From positions 1,054,001-1,118,000 of the forward strand of contig NZ_CP038636.1 in assembly GCF_004768545.1 (NCBI RefSeq): a DNA stretch of 64,000 bases, read 5' to 3'. Positions 55,357 through 63,763 of the stretch are shown piece after piece (the first letter of the stretch is position 1; each line of letters starts with the position of its first letter). The notes under the pieces were generated by a model. It was given only the letters and a program-made list of their open reading frames with translations, was not told the origin of the DNA and ran no database searches. This DNA is from Cupriavidus oxalaticus (lineage in GTDB: Bacteria > Pseudomonadota > Gammaproteobacteria > Burkholderiales > Burkholderiaceae). The translations under genes were made by a program, and so were the position numbers.

Positions 55357-55907
55357 GGTGCCCTCCTCTCCTCGATGACCAGTCCGGACAGAGGCGTGTG
55401 GCAAGGCGGGTAGTAATTCAGGTCTGCCTCCATCAGGTGATGGCACCGGCCCAACAGCACTTCCTCCTGCAGCGTGGTCCAGTGCAGGCGGCGAAACAGC
55501 GGCACATTCTGGCTCTGTACATGGGCCAGGAAGCGCCGGCAGCCTAGCGCATGGGCGCTGCTCACGGCCAGGCGGATCAGGGTCGCGCCGATGCGCCCTT
55601 GGCGACGATACGGTGCCGCCACCGCCAGGCGCGAGCCATACCAGGCGCCAGGCTCGCTTTCGTGGATACGCACGGTGCCGACAACCTCGCCTGGCTCGCC
55701 CGGCAGGTCCGGATCGGCCCTGAGCGCCACCAGCAACTGCGCCACGTCGTCGATGGCATCACGGTCGTCACCGGCAAAGAGCTGCTGCTCTTCACAGAAC
55801 ACGGCGCGGCGCAATGCATAGGCCGCATCCTTTTCGCGGCGCGTATCCGCCCAGCGGATCCGGTACACCGGGATCGCCGGGACCTCGACGCAAAGATCGC
55901 GGCTCAT
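55353..55907 (-). CDS. nitE: Nit1C GNAT acetyltransferase (MSMEG_0567 type)
   Basis: 184 residues from the ATG at 55907, overlapping the radical SAM stop by four bases. GNAT core: YALRRAVFCEEQQLFAGDDR, VVGTVRIHESEPGAWYGSRL, acetyl-CoA loop RRQGRIGATLIRL. C-terminal PCHTPLSGLVI is typical of this branch. Substrate unknown. Confidence 0.9.
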   Translation of the reverse strand: MSRDLCVEVPAIPVYRIRWADTRREKDAAYALRRAVFCEEQQLFAGDDRDAIDDVAQLLVALRADPDLPGEPGEVVGTVRIHESEPGAWYGSRLAVAAPYRRQGRIGATLIRLAVSSAHALGCRRFLAHVQSQNVPLFRRLHWTTLQEEVLLGRCHHLMEADLNYYPPCHTPLSGLVIEERRAP

Positions 55908-56983
55908 GACGGCACCCCTTCGTACGCGGACAGCGACGAGCACGCGCCGCACTTGCCGCAGCCGGCCTTGATGTCGGCCGAGCGCATGCCGGCCGCCGCT
56001 ACCATTGCGCCCAGCGGCGCCAGGATTTCGCGCATGAACGCCGGCGTCGGTGCGGGGTGGTCTTCCAGCGGGGTTCCGGAGATCGGCACGAACGGCACCA
56101 CGAAGGGATACACGCCCATGTCCACCAGCCGGCGCGAGATGGCGAGAATGGACTCGGCCGTGTCGCCAAGTCCGGCGAGGATATAGGTACTCACCTGTCC
56201 GCGCCCGAACACGCCTACGGCCGCCGCGAACGCGTCCATATAGCGCGATAGCGGCACGGATGCCTTGCCGGGCATGATCCGTTCGCGCACGGCAGGCGTG
56301 ACCACCTCGAGGTGCATGCCGAGGCTGTCGATCCCCGCGGCGCGCATGCGCGCAAACCAGCGGTCGTCATCCGGCGGTTCGCACTGCCCCTGGATCGGCA
56401 GGTCGACCGCCGCCCGGATCGCAAACGCACTGTCGCAGAGGATGCCGGCGCCGCGATCGGGTGTCGGCGGCGTGCCGGTCGTGAGCACCATGTGCTTGAC
56501 ATGATCGAGCAGCACCGCGGCGCGGGCGACCTCGGCAAGCTGCTCCGGGGTCTTCCTGGCGATGGTGCGGCCGGCTGCCAGCGACTGCCCGATCGCGCAG
56601 AACTTGCAGGTCTTACGCCGGCTCTCGTAGCGGATGCAGGTCTGCAGCACGGTCGTGGCCAGCACATCGGCGCCATGCAGCGTCGCGATCTGCGCGTACG
56701 GAATGCCGTCCAGCGTCTGCAGGCCGTAGAAGCGGGGCGCTTTCGGGAAGCTGATGTCGGCGATCGGAATGGCGCCCCGCTTCAGTGCGCTTCGCCCGCT
56801 GCCATCCGGCGCCGAGGCGACGAAGGGCGAGTTCCACGCGGTGCTGGTATGCACGGGCACCATGATGGTCACGCCATCGATGGTCACCGCCTTGTGGTCG
56901 GATGGCCCCGCGCCGCCGCGTCGGCTGGCGGCGCCCGCGCTCGGATCTTCCAGCCGCAGTCCTACGGACTGCAGCTCAGTCAT
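55904..56983 (-). CDS. nitD: Nit1C radical SAM protein (MSMEG_0568 type)
   Basis: 359 residues from the ATG at 56983, overlapping the nitrilase end by eight bases; in-frame ATGs further upstream (57007, 57025) are possible. The cluster motif is spaced C-x9-C-x2-C (Cys116, Cys126, Cys129 in [14 protein letters not shown]), unlike the usual C-x3-C-x2-C. The C terminus has CGKCGAC, a likely second iron-sulfur site. [11 protein letters not shown] and GLGDTAESI are family landmarks. Reaction not known. Confidence 0.9.
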   Translation of the reverse strand: MTELQSVGLRLEDPSAGAASRRGGAGPSDHKAVTIDGVTIMVPVHTSTAWNSPFVASAPDGSGRSALKRGAIPIADISFPKAPRFYGLQTLDGIPYAQIATLHGADVLATTVLQTCIRYESRRKTCKFCAIGQSLAAGRTIARKTPEQLAEVARAAVLLDHVKHMVLTTGTPPTPDRGAGILCDSAFAIRAAVDLPIQGQCEPPDDDRWFARMRAAGIDSLGMHLEVVTPAVRERIMPGKASVPLSRYMDAFAAAVGVFGRGQVSTYILAGLGDTAESILAISRRLVDMGVYPFVVPFVPISGTPLEDHPAPTPAFMREILAPLGAMVAAAGMRSADIKAGCGKCGACSSLSAYEGVPS

Positions 56984-57992
56984 CAACTGCCGGCTCGAGG
57001 CCGACATCGTCTCGCTGGCTTGCATGATCGGGGCTCCGATAAGTGGGAAGAGGAAATTCGCCCATGACCGACACCGTGGCCGCCGGCCGGTCGTTGATGG
57101 CGAGGCTGAGCAGTTCGGGGCGCGCATAGTGGCCCACCGAGTCCATCATGCGCTTGCGCTTGGTGATGAGGCCCATGTCGAGGTCAGCGATCACCATCCC
57201 TTCGCCTTCGCGCAGCGGCGGCGCGAGGTGCTGCCCCTCCGGCGAGATGATCGCCGTGTTGCAGCCACCGCGCAGCGCCTTCTGCAGCGCGGGATCGGTC
57301 GTCACGGAGGCGACCTGCTCGTCTGTCAGCCACCCTGTCGCATTGACCACGAAGCAGCCGGCTTCCAGCGCGTGATGGCGGATCGTTGCCTCGATCTGGT
57401 CGGCAAAGATGGGTCCGACCAGCGAGCCGGGAAACTGGCTGCAATGGATCTCTTCATGCTGGGTCATCAGCGCGTAGCGCGCGAGCGGGTTGTAGTGCTC
57501 CCAGCACGCAAGCGCGCCGACCCGGCCGATGGCGGTCTGCGCCACCTTGAGGCCTGCCGCATCGCCCTGCCCCCAGATCATGCGTTCATGGAAGGTCGGC
57601 GTCAGCTTGCGCCGCTTGACGGCAAGCCGCCCCTCCGTGTCGAAGATCAGCTGCGTGTTGTACAGGCTGCCGTGGTCGCGCTCGTTGACGCCGAGCACGA
57701 CCACCATGCCATGCTGCCGCGCCTGTTCGGCGACGGCCAGCGTCACGGGGCCGGGTATCGTCACGGCCTGCTCGTACAGGCGCAGATGATCGCTTCCGGA
57801 TTGCACCGGCGGGCGCACGAACGAGAAGTACGGGTAGTACGGCACGAACGTCTCCGGGAAGACGATCAGCTGCACGCCCTCGCGCGCGGCCTTGTCGATG
57901 GCTTCGAGCACCTTGGCCAGGGTTCCCTCCCCGCTTTCCAGGTCCGGCGAGATCTGGACCGCCGCGGCGCGGACAATGCGTTTCTGTGACAT
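56976..57992 (-). CDS. nitC: Nit1-type nitrilase
   Basis: 338 residues of the carbon-nitrogen hydrolase fold. Catalytic triad Glu47 ([14 protein letters not shown]), Lys129 ([14 protein letters not shown]) and Cys163 ([11 protein letters not shown]). It hydrolyses a nitrile to an acid and ammonia. Nitrilases of this branch mark the Nit1C cluster, which has been tied genetically to cyanide assimilation in Pseudomonas fluorescens and hydroxynitrile use in P. pseudoalcaligenes. Twenty-base gap from the first gene of the operon. Confidence 0.95.
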   Translation of the reverse strand: MSQKRIVRAAAVQISPDLESGEGTLAKVLEAIDKAAREGVQLIVFPETFVPYYPYFSFVRPPVQSGSDHLRLYEQAVTIPGPVTLAVAEQARQHGMVVVLGVNERDHGSLYNTQLIFDTEGRLAVKRRKLTPTFHERMIWGQGDAAGLKVAQTAIGRVGALACWEHYNPLARYALMTQHEEIHCSQFPGSLVGPIFADQIEATIRHHALEAGCFVVNATGWLTDEQVASVTTDPALQKALRGGCNTAIISPEGQHLAPPLREGEGMVIADLDMGLITKRKRMMDSVGHYARPELLSLAINDRPAATVSVMGEFPLPTYRSPDHASQRDDVGLEPAVDD

Positions 57993-58012
57993 GGCGATAC
58001 CCCTGCGCTGGA

Positions 58013-58495
58013 TCAGACGGTCCAGGTGTCGATGATCAGTGCGTTCTCCTTGCGGTGGAGCAGCTTCAGGTCCAGCACGTCAAGCGGATTGATCGGGCGG
58101 ATGCCCTCGATGAGCGACGCTTCGCCATGGCCATAGAGGGCCTGCAGCGCGAAACGGCAGGCATAGACCTTGCCGCCCTCGTCCATGAACTTGCGCAGTT
58201 GCTTGTTGAAATTCAGGTGGCCGGCAAAGGCTTCATCGCCCAGGCGCGGAAAGCCGCGCTGCAGGCCAAGGGTCACGCCCGGGCCGTACAGCAGGATGCT
58301 GGTGTCAAACCCCTTGCGCTGCAGCCGCGTGGCCTGCAGCAAGTTGACGAAACCGATCGATCCCTCGAAGGCCACGGTATGGAAGGTCACCAGCGCCTTC
58401 TCTCCGGGTTCTGCCTTGACGTCCTCGAATACCTTCTCTTCGAAATCGACCAGGAAATCGCCATCCTGATGGGCAGGTTTGTTGACTGCGGGCAT
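58013..58495 (-). CDS. nitB: Nit1C first-gene protein (MSMEG_0572/Sll0783 type)
   Basis: 160 residues from the ATG at 58495. A DsrE/F-like alpha/beta pattern: [20 protein letters not shown], then [33 protein letters not shown]. No catalytic motif evident. It is the leading gene of the conserved cluster and so marks the operon start; the intergenic region to the MocR gene holds repeats. Confidence 0.88.
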   Translation of the reverse strand: MPAVNKPAHQDGDFLVDFEEKVFEDVKAEPGEKALVTFHTVAFEGSIGFVNLLQATRLQRKGFDTSILLYGPGVTLGLQRGFPRLGDEAFAGHLNFNKQLRKFMDEGGKVYACRFALQALYGHGEASLIEGIRPINPLDVLDLKLLHRKENALIIDTWTV

Positions 58496-58752
58496 GCTGT
58501 GCTCCAGTGGTGGTTTGCGGTTCGGATAAGCCGGTGCGGCGCCATTTGCCACACCGGGCCGGCGCTGCCGCCGACGTCCGGGTTTTGCAACCGATATGCC
58601 ATCAAGCGGATTCACCCCTCCGATCAATGGCCGATCATCCAGCCGCCACGCGATCGATCGCATCATTGATCGCATGACCCACATGCCTTTATCGCAACGC
58701 GAAGAGCGCCTGACAGTTGCACCAGAATCGCGTCGCGCGCCGCTGCACAGCG

Positions 58753-58806
58753 CATTCAGATGGTGCGGCCAGCTGGCCTGTGCACCATCATGCAGCCATT
58801 CAGATG
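58753..58806. promoter_or_regulatory. repeats between nitB and the MocR gene (putative operator)
   Basis: Direct repeat CATTCAGATG at 58753-58762 and 58797-58806, with a weaker third copy at 58830-58839. An inverted pair GATGGTGC (58759-58766) and GCACCATC (58782-58789) encloses a perfect palindrome GGCCAGCTGGCC (58767-58778). Direct plus inverted repeats fit the bipartite sites of MocR-type regulators. The remainder of 58496-58851 shows nothing else. Confidence 0.6.
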
Positions 58807-58851
58807 CAATCAAACTGGCACGCACCATGCATTCATTTGCGCGGCGCCGCG

Positions 58852-60270
58852 ATGGCGCAGCCCCGTTTGGAGAGAATCTTGTCCGGCCTGACCAGTCATT
58901 GGGCAAAGCGCATTGCAGACAGCCCCAAGCCCGCCTACCTGACCATTCCCGACCTGATCGAGGAGGCGCTTGCCGACGGGCGCCTGCAGGCTCGCGACCG
59001 GCTACCCGGCTTGCGCGACCTGGCCGAGGCGCTGGACCTGAACTACACCACCGTCGCGCGTGCCTATGGCGAGGCGCGCAAGCGCGGGCTGATCGATGCC
59101 AAGGCCGGCAGCGGCACCTATGTGCGCGGCCGTGCGCCGGCTGTGCCGCTGCGCGCCGGCACCAGCGCCGAAATGACGATGAACATGCCGCCGGAGCCAC
59201 CCACGCTGGCAACGCGGCTGCGTGAATCGTCGGCGGCACTGCTCGCCGGGACGGATCCGTACACGCTGCTGCGCTACCAGGATTTCGGCGGCACGCCGGC
59301 CGACCGTGCGGCCGTGACGGGCTGGCTGCGGCGGCTCGTACCGACGGCAGCCAGTGAAACGCTGCTCATCTGCCCGGGCATCCACAGCGCGCTGGTTGCC
59401 CTGCTGTCACAACTGGCGCGCGGCGGACAGACGCTATGCGTTGAGGCACTGGCCTATCCTGGGATCAAGGCCATTGCTGCGCAACTCGGGGTCCAGCTGC
59501 AGGCACTGCCAGGCGACGAGGATGGAATGATCGGCAGCGCCTTCGAGAACTTCTGCAAGGCGCACAAGCCCGCAGCGCTCTATTGCAACCCCACCATCCA
59601 GAACCCGAGCACGCGCACGATGCCCCAGGGACGCCGCGAGATCCTCGCCGATATCGCGCTACGCTATAACGTGCCGATCATCGAGGACGATGCCTATGGC
59701 ATGCTGCCCCGGCGCACCCCGGACACCTTTGCAGCGCTTGCCCCGGAACTGACCTACTACATGACCGGCCTGTCGAAATGCTTCGGCGCCGGCTTGCGCA
59801 CAGCGTTCGTCCATGCGCCCTCAGCCAGGCAAAGCCAGCGCCTGGCAGGCACGTTGCGCGCCACCACCGTGATGGCCAGCCCGTTTACCAATTTGCTGGC
59901 CACGACCTGGATCAAGGACGGCACAGCCGATGAGATGCTTGCCGCAGTCCGGCAGGAAAATGCCGCACGCCAGGCCATTGCCACGCGCGTGCTGGCCGGC
60001 CGCACGTACGCCGCCGATCCGGACGGTTTCCACTTCTGGCTGCATCTGGGCGCCGGCAATGCCTGGCGCCCGTCTGAACTGGCTTTGCACCTGCGTTCAC
60101 GCGGTATTGGCGCCGTGTCGAGCGCGGCCTTCTCTACGGATGGCAACCCGCCCGATGCGATCCGGCTTTGCCTTGGCGGACCCGGCGACCGGGACGAAAT
60201 CGAGGAGTCGCTGCAGATCGTCGCGGATACGCTTGATGATCCGCACCATCTGCATTCGGCCATGCTGTAG
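58852..60270 (+). CDS. MocR-type regulator: GntR helix-turn-helix fused to a PLP aminotransferase domain
   Basis: 472 residues from the ATG at 58852; the frame is open to 58717 without a better start. Winged helix (about 20-85: [20 protein letters not shown]) and a fold-type I aminotransferase domain, with the PLP Lys in [11 protein letters not shown] and the nearby IEDDAYGML and NPTIQNPS. Such proteins use PLP chemistry to sense an amino compound. Divergent from the Nit1C operon, which it very likely controls. The ligand might be an amino-nitrile product; that is speculation. Confidence 0.9.
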   Translation: MAQPRLERILSGLTSHWAKRIADSPKPAYLTIPDLIEEALADGRLQARDRLPGLRDLAEALDLNYTTVARAYGEARKRGLIDAKAGSGTYVRGRAPAVPLRAGTSAEMTMNMPPEPPTLATRLRESSAALLAGTDPYTLLRYQDFGGTPADRAAVTGWLRRLVPTAASETLLICPGIHSALVALLSQLARGGQTLCVEALAYPGIKAIAAQLGVQLQALPGDEDGMIGSAFENFCKAHKPAALYCNPTIQNPSTRTMPQGRREILADIALRYNVPIIEDDAYGMLPRRTPDTFAALAPELTYYMTGLSKCFGAGLRTAFVHAPSARQSQRLAGTLRATTVMASPFTNLLATTWIKDGTADEMLAAVRQENAARQAIATRVLAGRTYAADPDGFHFWLHLGAGNAWRPSELALHLRSRGIGAVSSAAFSTDGNPPDAIRLCLGGPGDRDEIEESLQIVADTLDDPHHLHSAML

Positions 60271-60355
60271 TCCAGGCTATGCCTGGCGCATACTCACGCA
60301 GTCGTGCCAGCGCCGACCGCGAAGTGCAGTAATGGGGGTATGCAGTCGCTCGACC

Positions 60356-60950
60356 TTAGCCTTGCTCCGAGCTGGCTGCCCACTCGTCCCAATACGGCGG
60401 ACTCCCGATCGCCGCCCGCACGCATTCCGCAAACGCGCGCAACCGCGCCGACACGCGCCGCCCTTCAGGATGGGCAATGTAGATGGCTTCCTGCTCCGCC
60501 TGCAAGCCGATCTCGATCACTGCCAGCGCGCCGCGCCGGATGGCCTCGCCAACGATAAAGGTAGGCAGCAGCGCGATACCTACGCCGGCTTCGGCGGCGT
60601 CACGCATCATGTCGCCGTTGTTGACGCGCAGCGCGATGTGGGCACGGACGATCTCGATGCCGCTGGAGCCTTGCAGGCGCCAGTCGGCGGCGCCGCGATT
60701 GGCATAGTAGATGCCGCGGTGCTGCTTCAGCTCTTCCAGGGTGGCCGGGATGCCCATTTTCCAATTCCGGGTGCTGAGCCACGAAGGGATAGAGTGCCGG
60801 CCCCAGGTGCATACGGCCGAATGTGACTGGCGCGGAAATGCGCAGCGTCCCGGCCAGGCTGCCGCGCCGCTCTGCTACGTCGGTGACTGCTGCCTCAACC
60901 TCGTTCAGGATGCGCGTGGCGCGCTCCGCGAAGATCTCGCAGATGCTCAA
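60356..60950 (-). pseudogene. LysR-family regulator: no HTH, middle deleted, frameshifted
   Basis: The first piece reads LAGTLRISAPVTFGRMHLGP and FVAQHPEL (start of the ligand domain). In another frame from about 60757 it continues GIPATLEELKQHRGIYYANR, MMRDAAEAGVGIALLPTFIV to the normal end. About 75 residues are missing between the pieces, and the DNA-binding N terminus is absent. The junction lies near 60752-60770. Non-functional. Confidence 0.75.
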
Positions 60951-61044
60951 ACATGGCGGCGGCTCGGTGATCTTTACCTCGACGTTCGCCGGCTATACCG
61001 TTGCCTTCCCCGGGGTGGCGGCTTATGCGGCGCTGAAATCCGGC
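60943..61044 (+). pseudogene. internal fragment of a short-chain dehydrogenase
   Basis: MLKHGGGSVIFTSTFAG followed by FPGVAAYAALKSG: the SDR strand with catalytic Ser region and the Y-x3-K motif (YAALK). Everything before and after is missing, including the NAD-binding Gly motif. It runs in frame into a LysR fragment. Confidence 0.6.
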
Positions 61045-61182
61045 ACGCTCGTGAGGCTGCTTGAGGCCTTCGAACCGCAACCCGTGCCGGTCCACCTGAT
61101 GTACGCGGACCAGGGCCAGATTCCGCTCAAGCTCCGGGCCTTCATCGATTTTGCAGTCCCGAGGTTGCGGGAGAGGCTCGGC
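61045..61182 (+). pseudogene. C-terminal fragment of a second LysR regulator
   Basis: LLEAFEPQPVPVHLMYADQG and LKLRAFIDFAVPRLRERL match the last about 45 residues of LysR-family proteins. It is in frame with the SDR fragment before it, so the two form a chimeric open frame. Opposite in strand to the LysR relic at 60356-60950, which still has its own end, so it comes from a different gene. Confidence 0.6.
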
Positions 61183-61261
61183 CTTGCGAGTGCTGCTTCC
61201 CAGATGAGCGCGCGGAGCACAGTGAGCAAGACAGTCAGTTGGCTTGCGAGAGCGTGGTATA

Positions 61262-61273
61262 TTCGCGTACGAA
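61262..61273. promoter_or_regulatory. putative MarR operator copy 1
   Basis: TTCGCGTACGAA, 30 bases before the marR start. The same TTCG-N4-CGAA core recurs twice upstream of the enoyl-CoA hydratase gene, supporting shared control. Confidence 0.6.
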
Positions 61274-61302
61274 CTAATCTCGAAGTCCTAGTGGATCACG
61301 GT

Positions 61303-61737
61303 ATGGAACATCGCCTTGTCTATCTGTTGAATGTTGGCCAGCGGCGCCTGCAGCGATGGTCGCAAGCGCGCGTGGCCGGCGGCGGCGTGACCGCAGCCCA
61401 GTCAGGGCTACTGTTCTTCCTGGGAGGCAACGACGGCGCGCTGATGAGCGAGGCCGCTGCGGCCCTGGATCTTGGGGCACCGGGAATGAGTGGTCTTGCC
61501 GACCGGACCGAAAGGGCAGGGCTGATCGAGCGCCGGCCGGATGAGTCTGATCGCCGCGTGTCGCGGCTTTGGTTGACCGAAGCCGGACGCGCCGCGCGCC
61601 AGCATTCGAAAGTCAGCATGAAGGCATTGAACGCCAAACTGACCAAAGGCTTCACCGAGGCCGAGATAGACATCGTCGCACGGTGGCTGACGAGCCTGCA
61701 GACAAAGTTCCCGGCCACTGACAACGGCGAAGCATAG
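61303..61737 (+). CDS. MarR-family transcription regulator
   Basis: 144 residues from the ATG at 61303. The frame is open far upstream through the chimeric SDR/LysR relic, so an automatic call would be too long. Winged helix with ALMSEAAAALDLGAPGMSGL and wing GLIERRPDESDRRVSRLWLT. MarR proteins usually repress catabolic genes and release DNA when bound by an aromatic or CoA ligand. A shared site links it to itself and to the convergent hydratase gene. Confidence 0.88.
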   Translation: MEHRLVYLLNVGQRRLQRWSQARVAGGGVTAAQSGLLFFLGGNDGALMSEAAAALDLGAPGMSGLADRTERAGLIERRPDESDRRVSRLWLTEAGRAARQHSKVSMKALNAKLTKGFTEAEIDIVARWLTSLQTKFPATDNGEA

Positions 61738-61764
61738 CCCTGGACCGCAGGGCCGTTCTCCCGC

Positions 61765-62541
61765 TTACTTCCGGTCGAGTCGGGTGAAGTCCGGCTTGCG
61801 CTTCTCGGCAAAGGCCGAGAAGGCTTCCCTTGCTTCAGCGCTGCCGAGCCGCTCCTCGAACTGAGCGCTTTCGCTCGCCATCTGCGCGACCAGCCTTTGC
61901 GCGTCGCGCATCAGCTTCTTCATTGCGTTCAGCGAGCCAGCCGGCTTTTCGGCAATCCGGCTGGCCATCCGCTGCGCTTCTGCCCGCAGCTGATCATTGG
62001 CGCACACTTTGTTGGCAATGCCCCATGCAACGGCGTTCTTCGCATCGAGCGGCTCGCCCAGCGCGAACATCTCGAAGGCCCGGGCATGTCCGATGCGCAA
62101 GGGCAGCAGATAACTCGACGCCGCCTCGGGAACGAGGGCGAGGTTGACGAAAGGCGTGATGAGTTGCGCATCCTCCGCGAGCACGATGTAGTCACAATGG
62201 AGCAACATGGTGGTGCCGACGCCGACCGCCTTGCCGTTGACCGCGGCAACTACGGGTTTCGTCGCATTCGCCAGCGCGTGCAGAAAGCGATGCACGTGTC
62301 GTTTCGCTGGCCCCTTCCCGGCCGCGATTGCAGCAAATTCCCCAACATCGTTGCCGGCCGTGAAACTGTCTCCATCGCCCTGCAACAGCACAACGCGGAT
62401 GCTGGGGTCCAGTTGCGCCGCCTCGATCGTGTCGGCCAGCACGCCGTACATCTCGTTGGTCAGGGCATTCTTCTTGTCAGGCCGGGCAAGCGTAATGGTC
62501 AGAATGCCGTCGCTCAGGTCGGTATGAATTTCCGCGGTCAT
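61765..62541 (-). CDS. enoyl-CoA hydratase/isomerase family protein
   Basis: 258 residues, crotonase fold. Oxyanion-hole regions FTAGNDVGEFAAI and VNGKAVGVGTTMLLHCDYI, then FVNLALVPEAASSYLLP. The Glu positions of classical hydratases (as in the A-x-C-x-x-E and P-E regions) are only partly evident, so it might be an isomerase or hydrolase. It could act on an enoyl-CoA in fatty or aromatic acid breakdown. Two MarR-type sites lie upstream. Confidence 0.9.
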   Translation of the reverse strand: MTAEIHTDLSDGILTITLARPDKKNALTNEMYGVLADTIEAAQLDPSIRVVLLQGDGDSFTAGNDVGEFAAIAAGKGPAKRHVHRFLHALANATKPVVAAVNGKAVGVGTTMLLHCDYIVLAEDAQLITPFVNLALVPEAASSYLLPLRIGHARAFEMFALGEPLDAKNAVAWGIANKVCANDQLRAEAQRMASRIAEKPAGSLNAMKKLMRDAQRLVAQMASESAQFEERLGSAEAREAFSAFAEKRKPDFTRLDRK

Positions 62542-62590
62542 GGTCGATTTCCAGGTGGGATGAGGATGGACGCCGCAGGCATCCGTGTGC

Positions 62591-62626
62591 TTCGCATGCG
62601 AAGTATATATTTATTTCGCGTGCGAA
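62591..62626. promoter_or_regulatory. putative MarR operator copies 2 and 3
   Basis: TTCGCATGCGAA (62591-62602, perfect palindrome) and TTCGCGTGCGAA (62615-62626), 24 bases centre to centre, 50-85 bases upstream of the hydratase start at 62541. The AT-rich bases between them (TATATATTTATT) may include the promoter. Confidence 0.7.
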
Positions 62627-62988
62627 GCAATCAACCAAGAATGTGCTGCGCTGGACGACCATCAAGATCTCATCGTCCCCGGCAAAGTCTTGAGCCAGCC
62701 CGCCCTGGAAAGCACCGCTCGCCTTGATGACTAGCGTGTCGCAGGCAGCTTCCGGGGAAGCTGTATGCATGACAATATTCATATTGTATTGATCCGGTGG
62801 ACTACGATAGCCCTGTCTCTCCACCGATGCACTCAAGCGCAGCAGGTCGCTGCCCGAGGGCAGCCGAGAGCGTTCGGAAACATGACTGGGTCTGCAATGC
62901 ATACATATTTCACACAAGCCGCAGGAATCACGGGCGATACGCCCCGGCACGGCCACTCTGCCCGCCGCTCGACCGAAGGGGTGGCCAA
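62627..62988. other. non-coding stretch before the TSUP gene
   Basis: Open frames occur on both strands without ribosome sites or recognised families. I see no gene here. Confidence 0.35.
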
Positions 62989-63747
62989 ATGGAACTGAAC
63001 ACCACTACCATCCTCGTCACTTTTGCCGGCGTCTTCCTGATCTGCTTCATGAAAGGGGCCTTCGGGGGCGGCTTTGCCATCGTTGGCATTCCCCTGCTGT
63101 CACTCGTAATGGATCCCGTGACTGCCGGCGGCCTGCTCGCGCCACTGTTCGTCGCGATGGATCTGTTCAGCCTGCGCTACTGGAAGCCGTCCACATGGTC
63201 CAGGCCCGACCTGCTCTTGCTGGTGCCCGGCCTGGTGGTCGGCATCGGGGTCGGGTACATGCTGTTCAGGGTGCTGGACCACCGGGCTATCGCCATCATG
63301 ATGGCGGCAGTCACGTTGCTGTTCGTGGGCCTGTGGTTCTTGCGCGGCGGAGAAGTCGTGGTGCGGCCGCGCTCATCGCCCAAGGCCGTGGCCGCCGGCG
63401 TGACATCGGGCATCACCACCATGGTCGCGCACTCGGGCGGGCCACCGCTGGCGATATACCTGCTGCCGCTTGGCCTGAGCAAGCAGGTCTATGCCGGGAC
63501 CACCAGCATGTTCTTCACGGTCGGCAACATCATGAAGGCGGCACCATGGCTGATGCTCGCCAGTCCAGCCGGCGCGGTATGGACATTGATGGCGATCTCC
63601 CTTCTCGCCATTCCTTCAGGCGTCTGGCTGGGGTGGCGCCTGCACGACAAGCTGGACCAGCGGCAGATGTACCGTGCCTGCTATGGCTTGCTCGTGCTGA
63701 CGGCGCTGAAGCTGCTGTGGGACGGTGCGTCGGGTTACCTTCATTGA
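62989..63747 (+). CDS. TSUP/TauE-SafE family membrane exporter
   Basis: 252 residues from the ATG at 62989; the frame is open upstream but without membrane or family character. About eight hydrophobic segments. Family landmarks are CFMKGAFGGGFAIVGIPLLS near the N terminus and the repeat SGITTMVAHSGGPPLAIYLLP. The group moves sulfite, sulfonates or related anions. No sulfur gene is adjacent, and substrate is unknown. It converges on a MocR-type gene. Confidence 0.88.
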   Translation: MELNTTTILVTFAGVFLICFMKGAFGGGFAIVGIPLLSLVMDPVTAGGLLAPLFVAMDLFSLRYWKPSTWSRPDLLLLVPGLVVGIGVGYMLFRVLDHRAIAIMMAAVTLLFVGLWFLRGGEVVVRPRSSPKAVAAGVTSGITTMVAHSGGPPLAIYLLPLGLSKQVYAGTTSMFFTVGNIMKAAPWLMLASPAGAVWTLMAISLLAIPSGVWLGWRLHDKLDQRQMYRACYGLLVLTALKLLWDGASGYLH

Positions 63748-63763
63748 CAATGCGTAACTGTGT

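Noticed and set aside
60823..61302. N-terminal extension of the MarR gene
   Set aside because: It consists of SDR and LysR fragments; MarR proteins start near the ATG at 61303.
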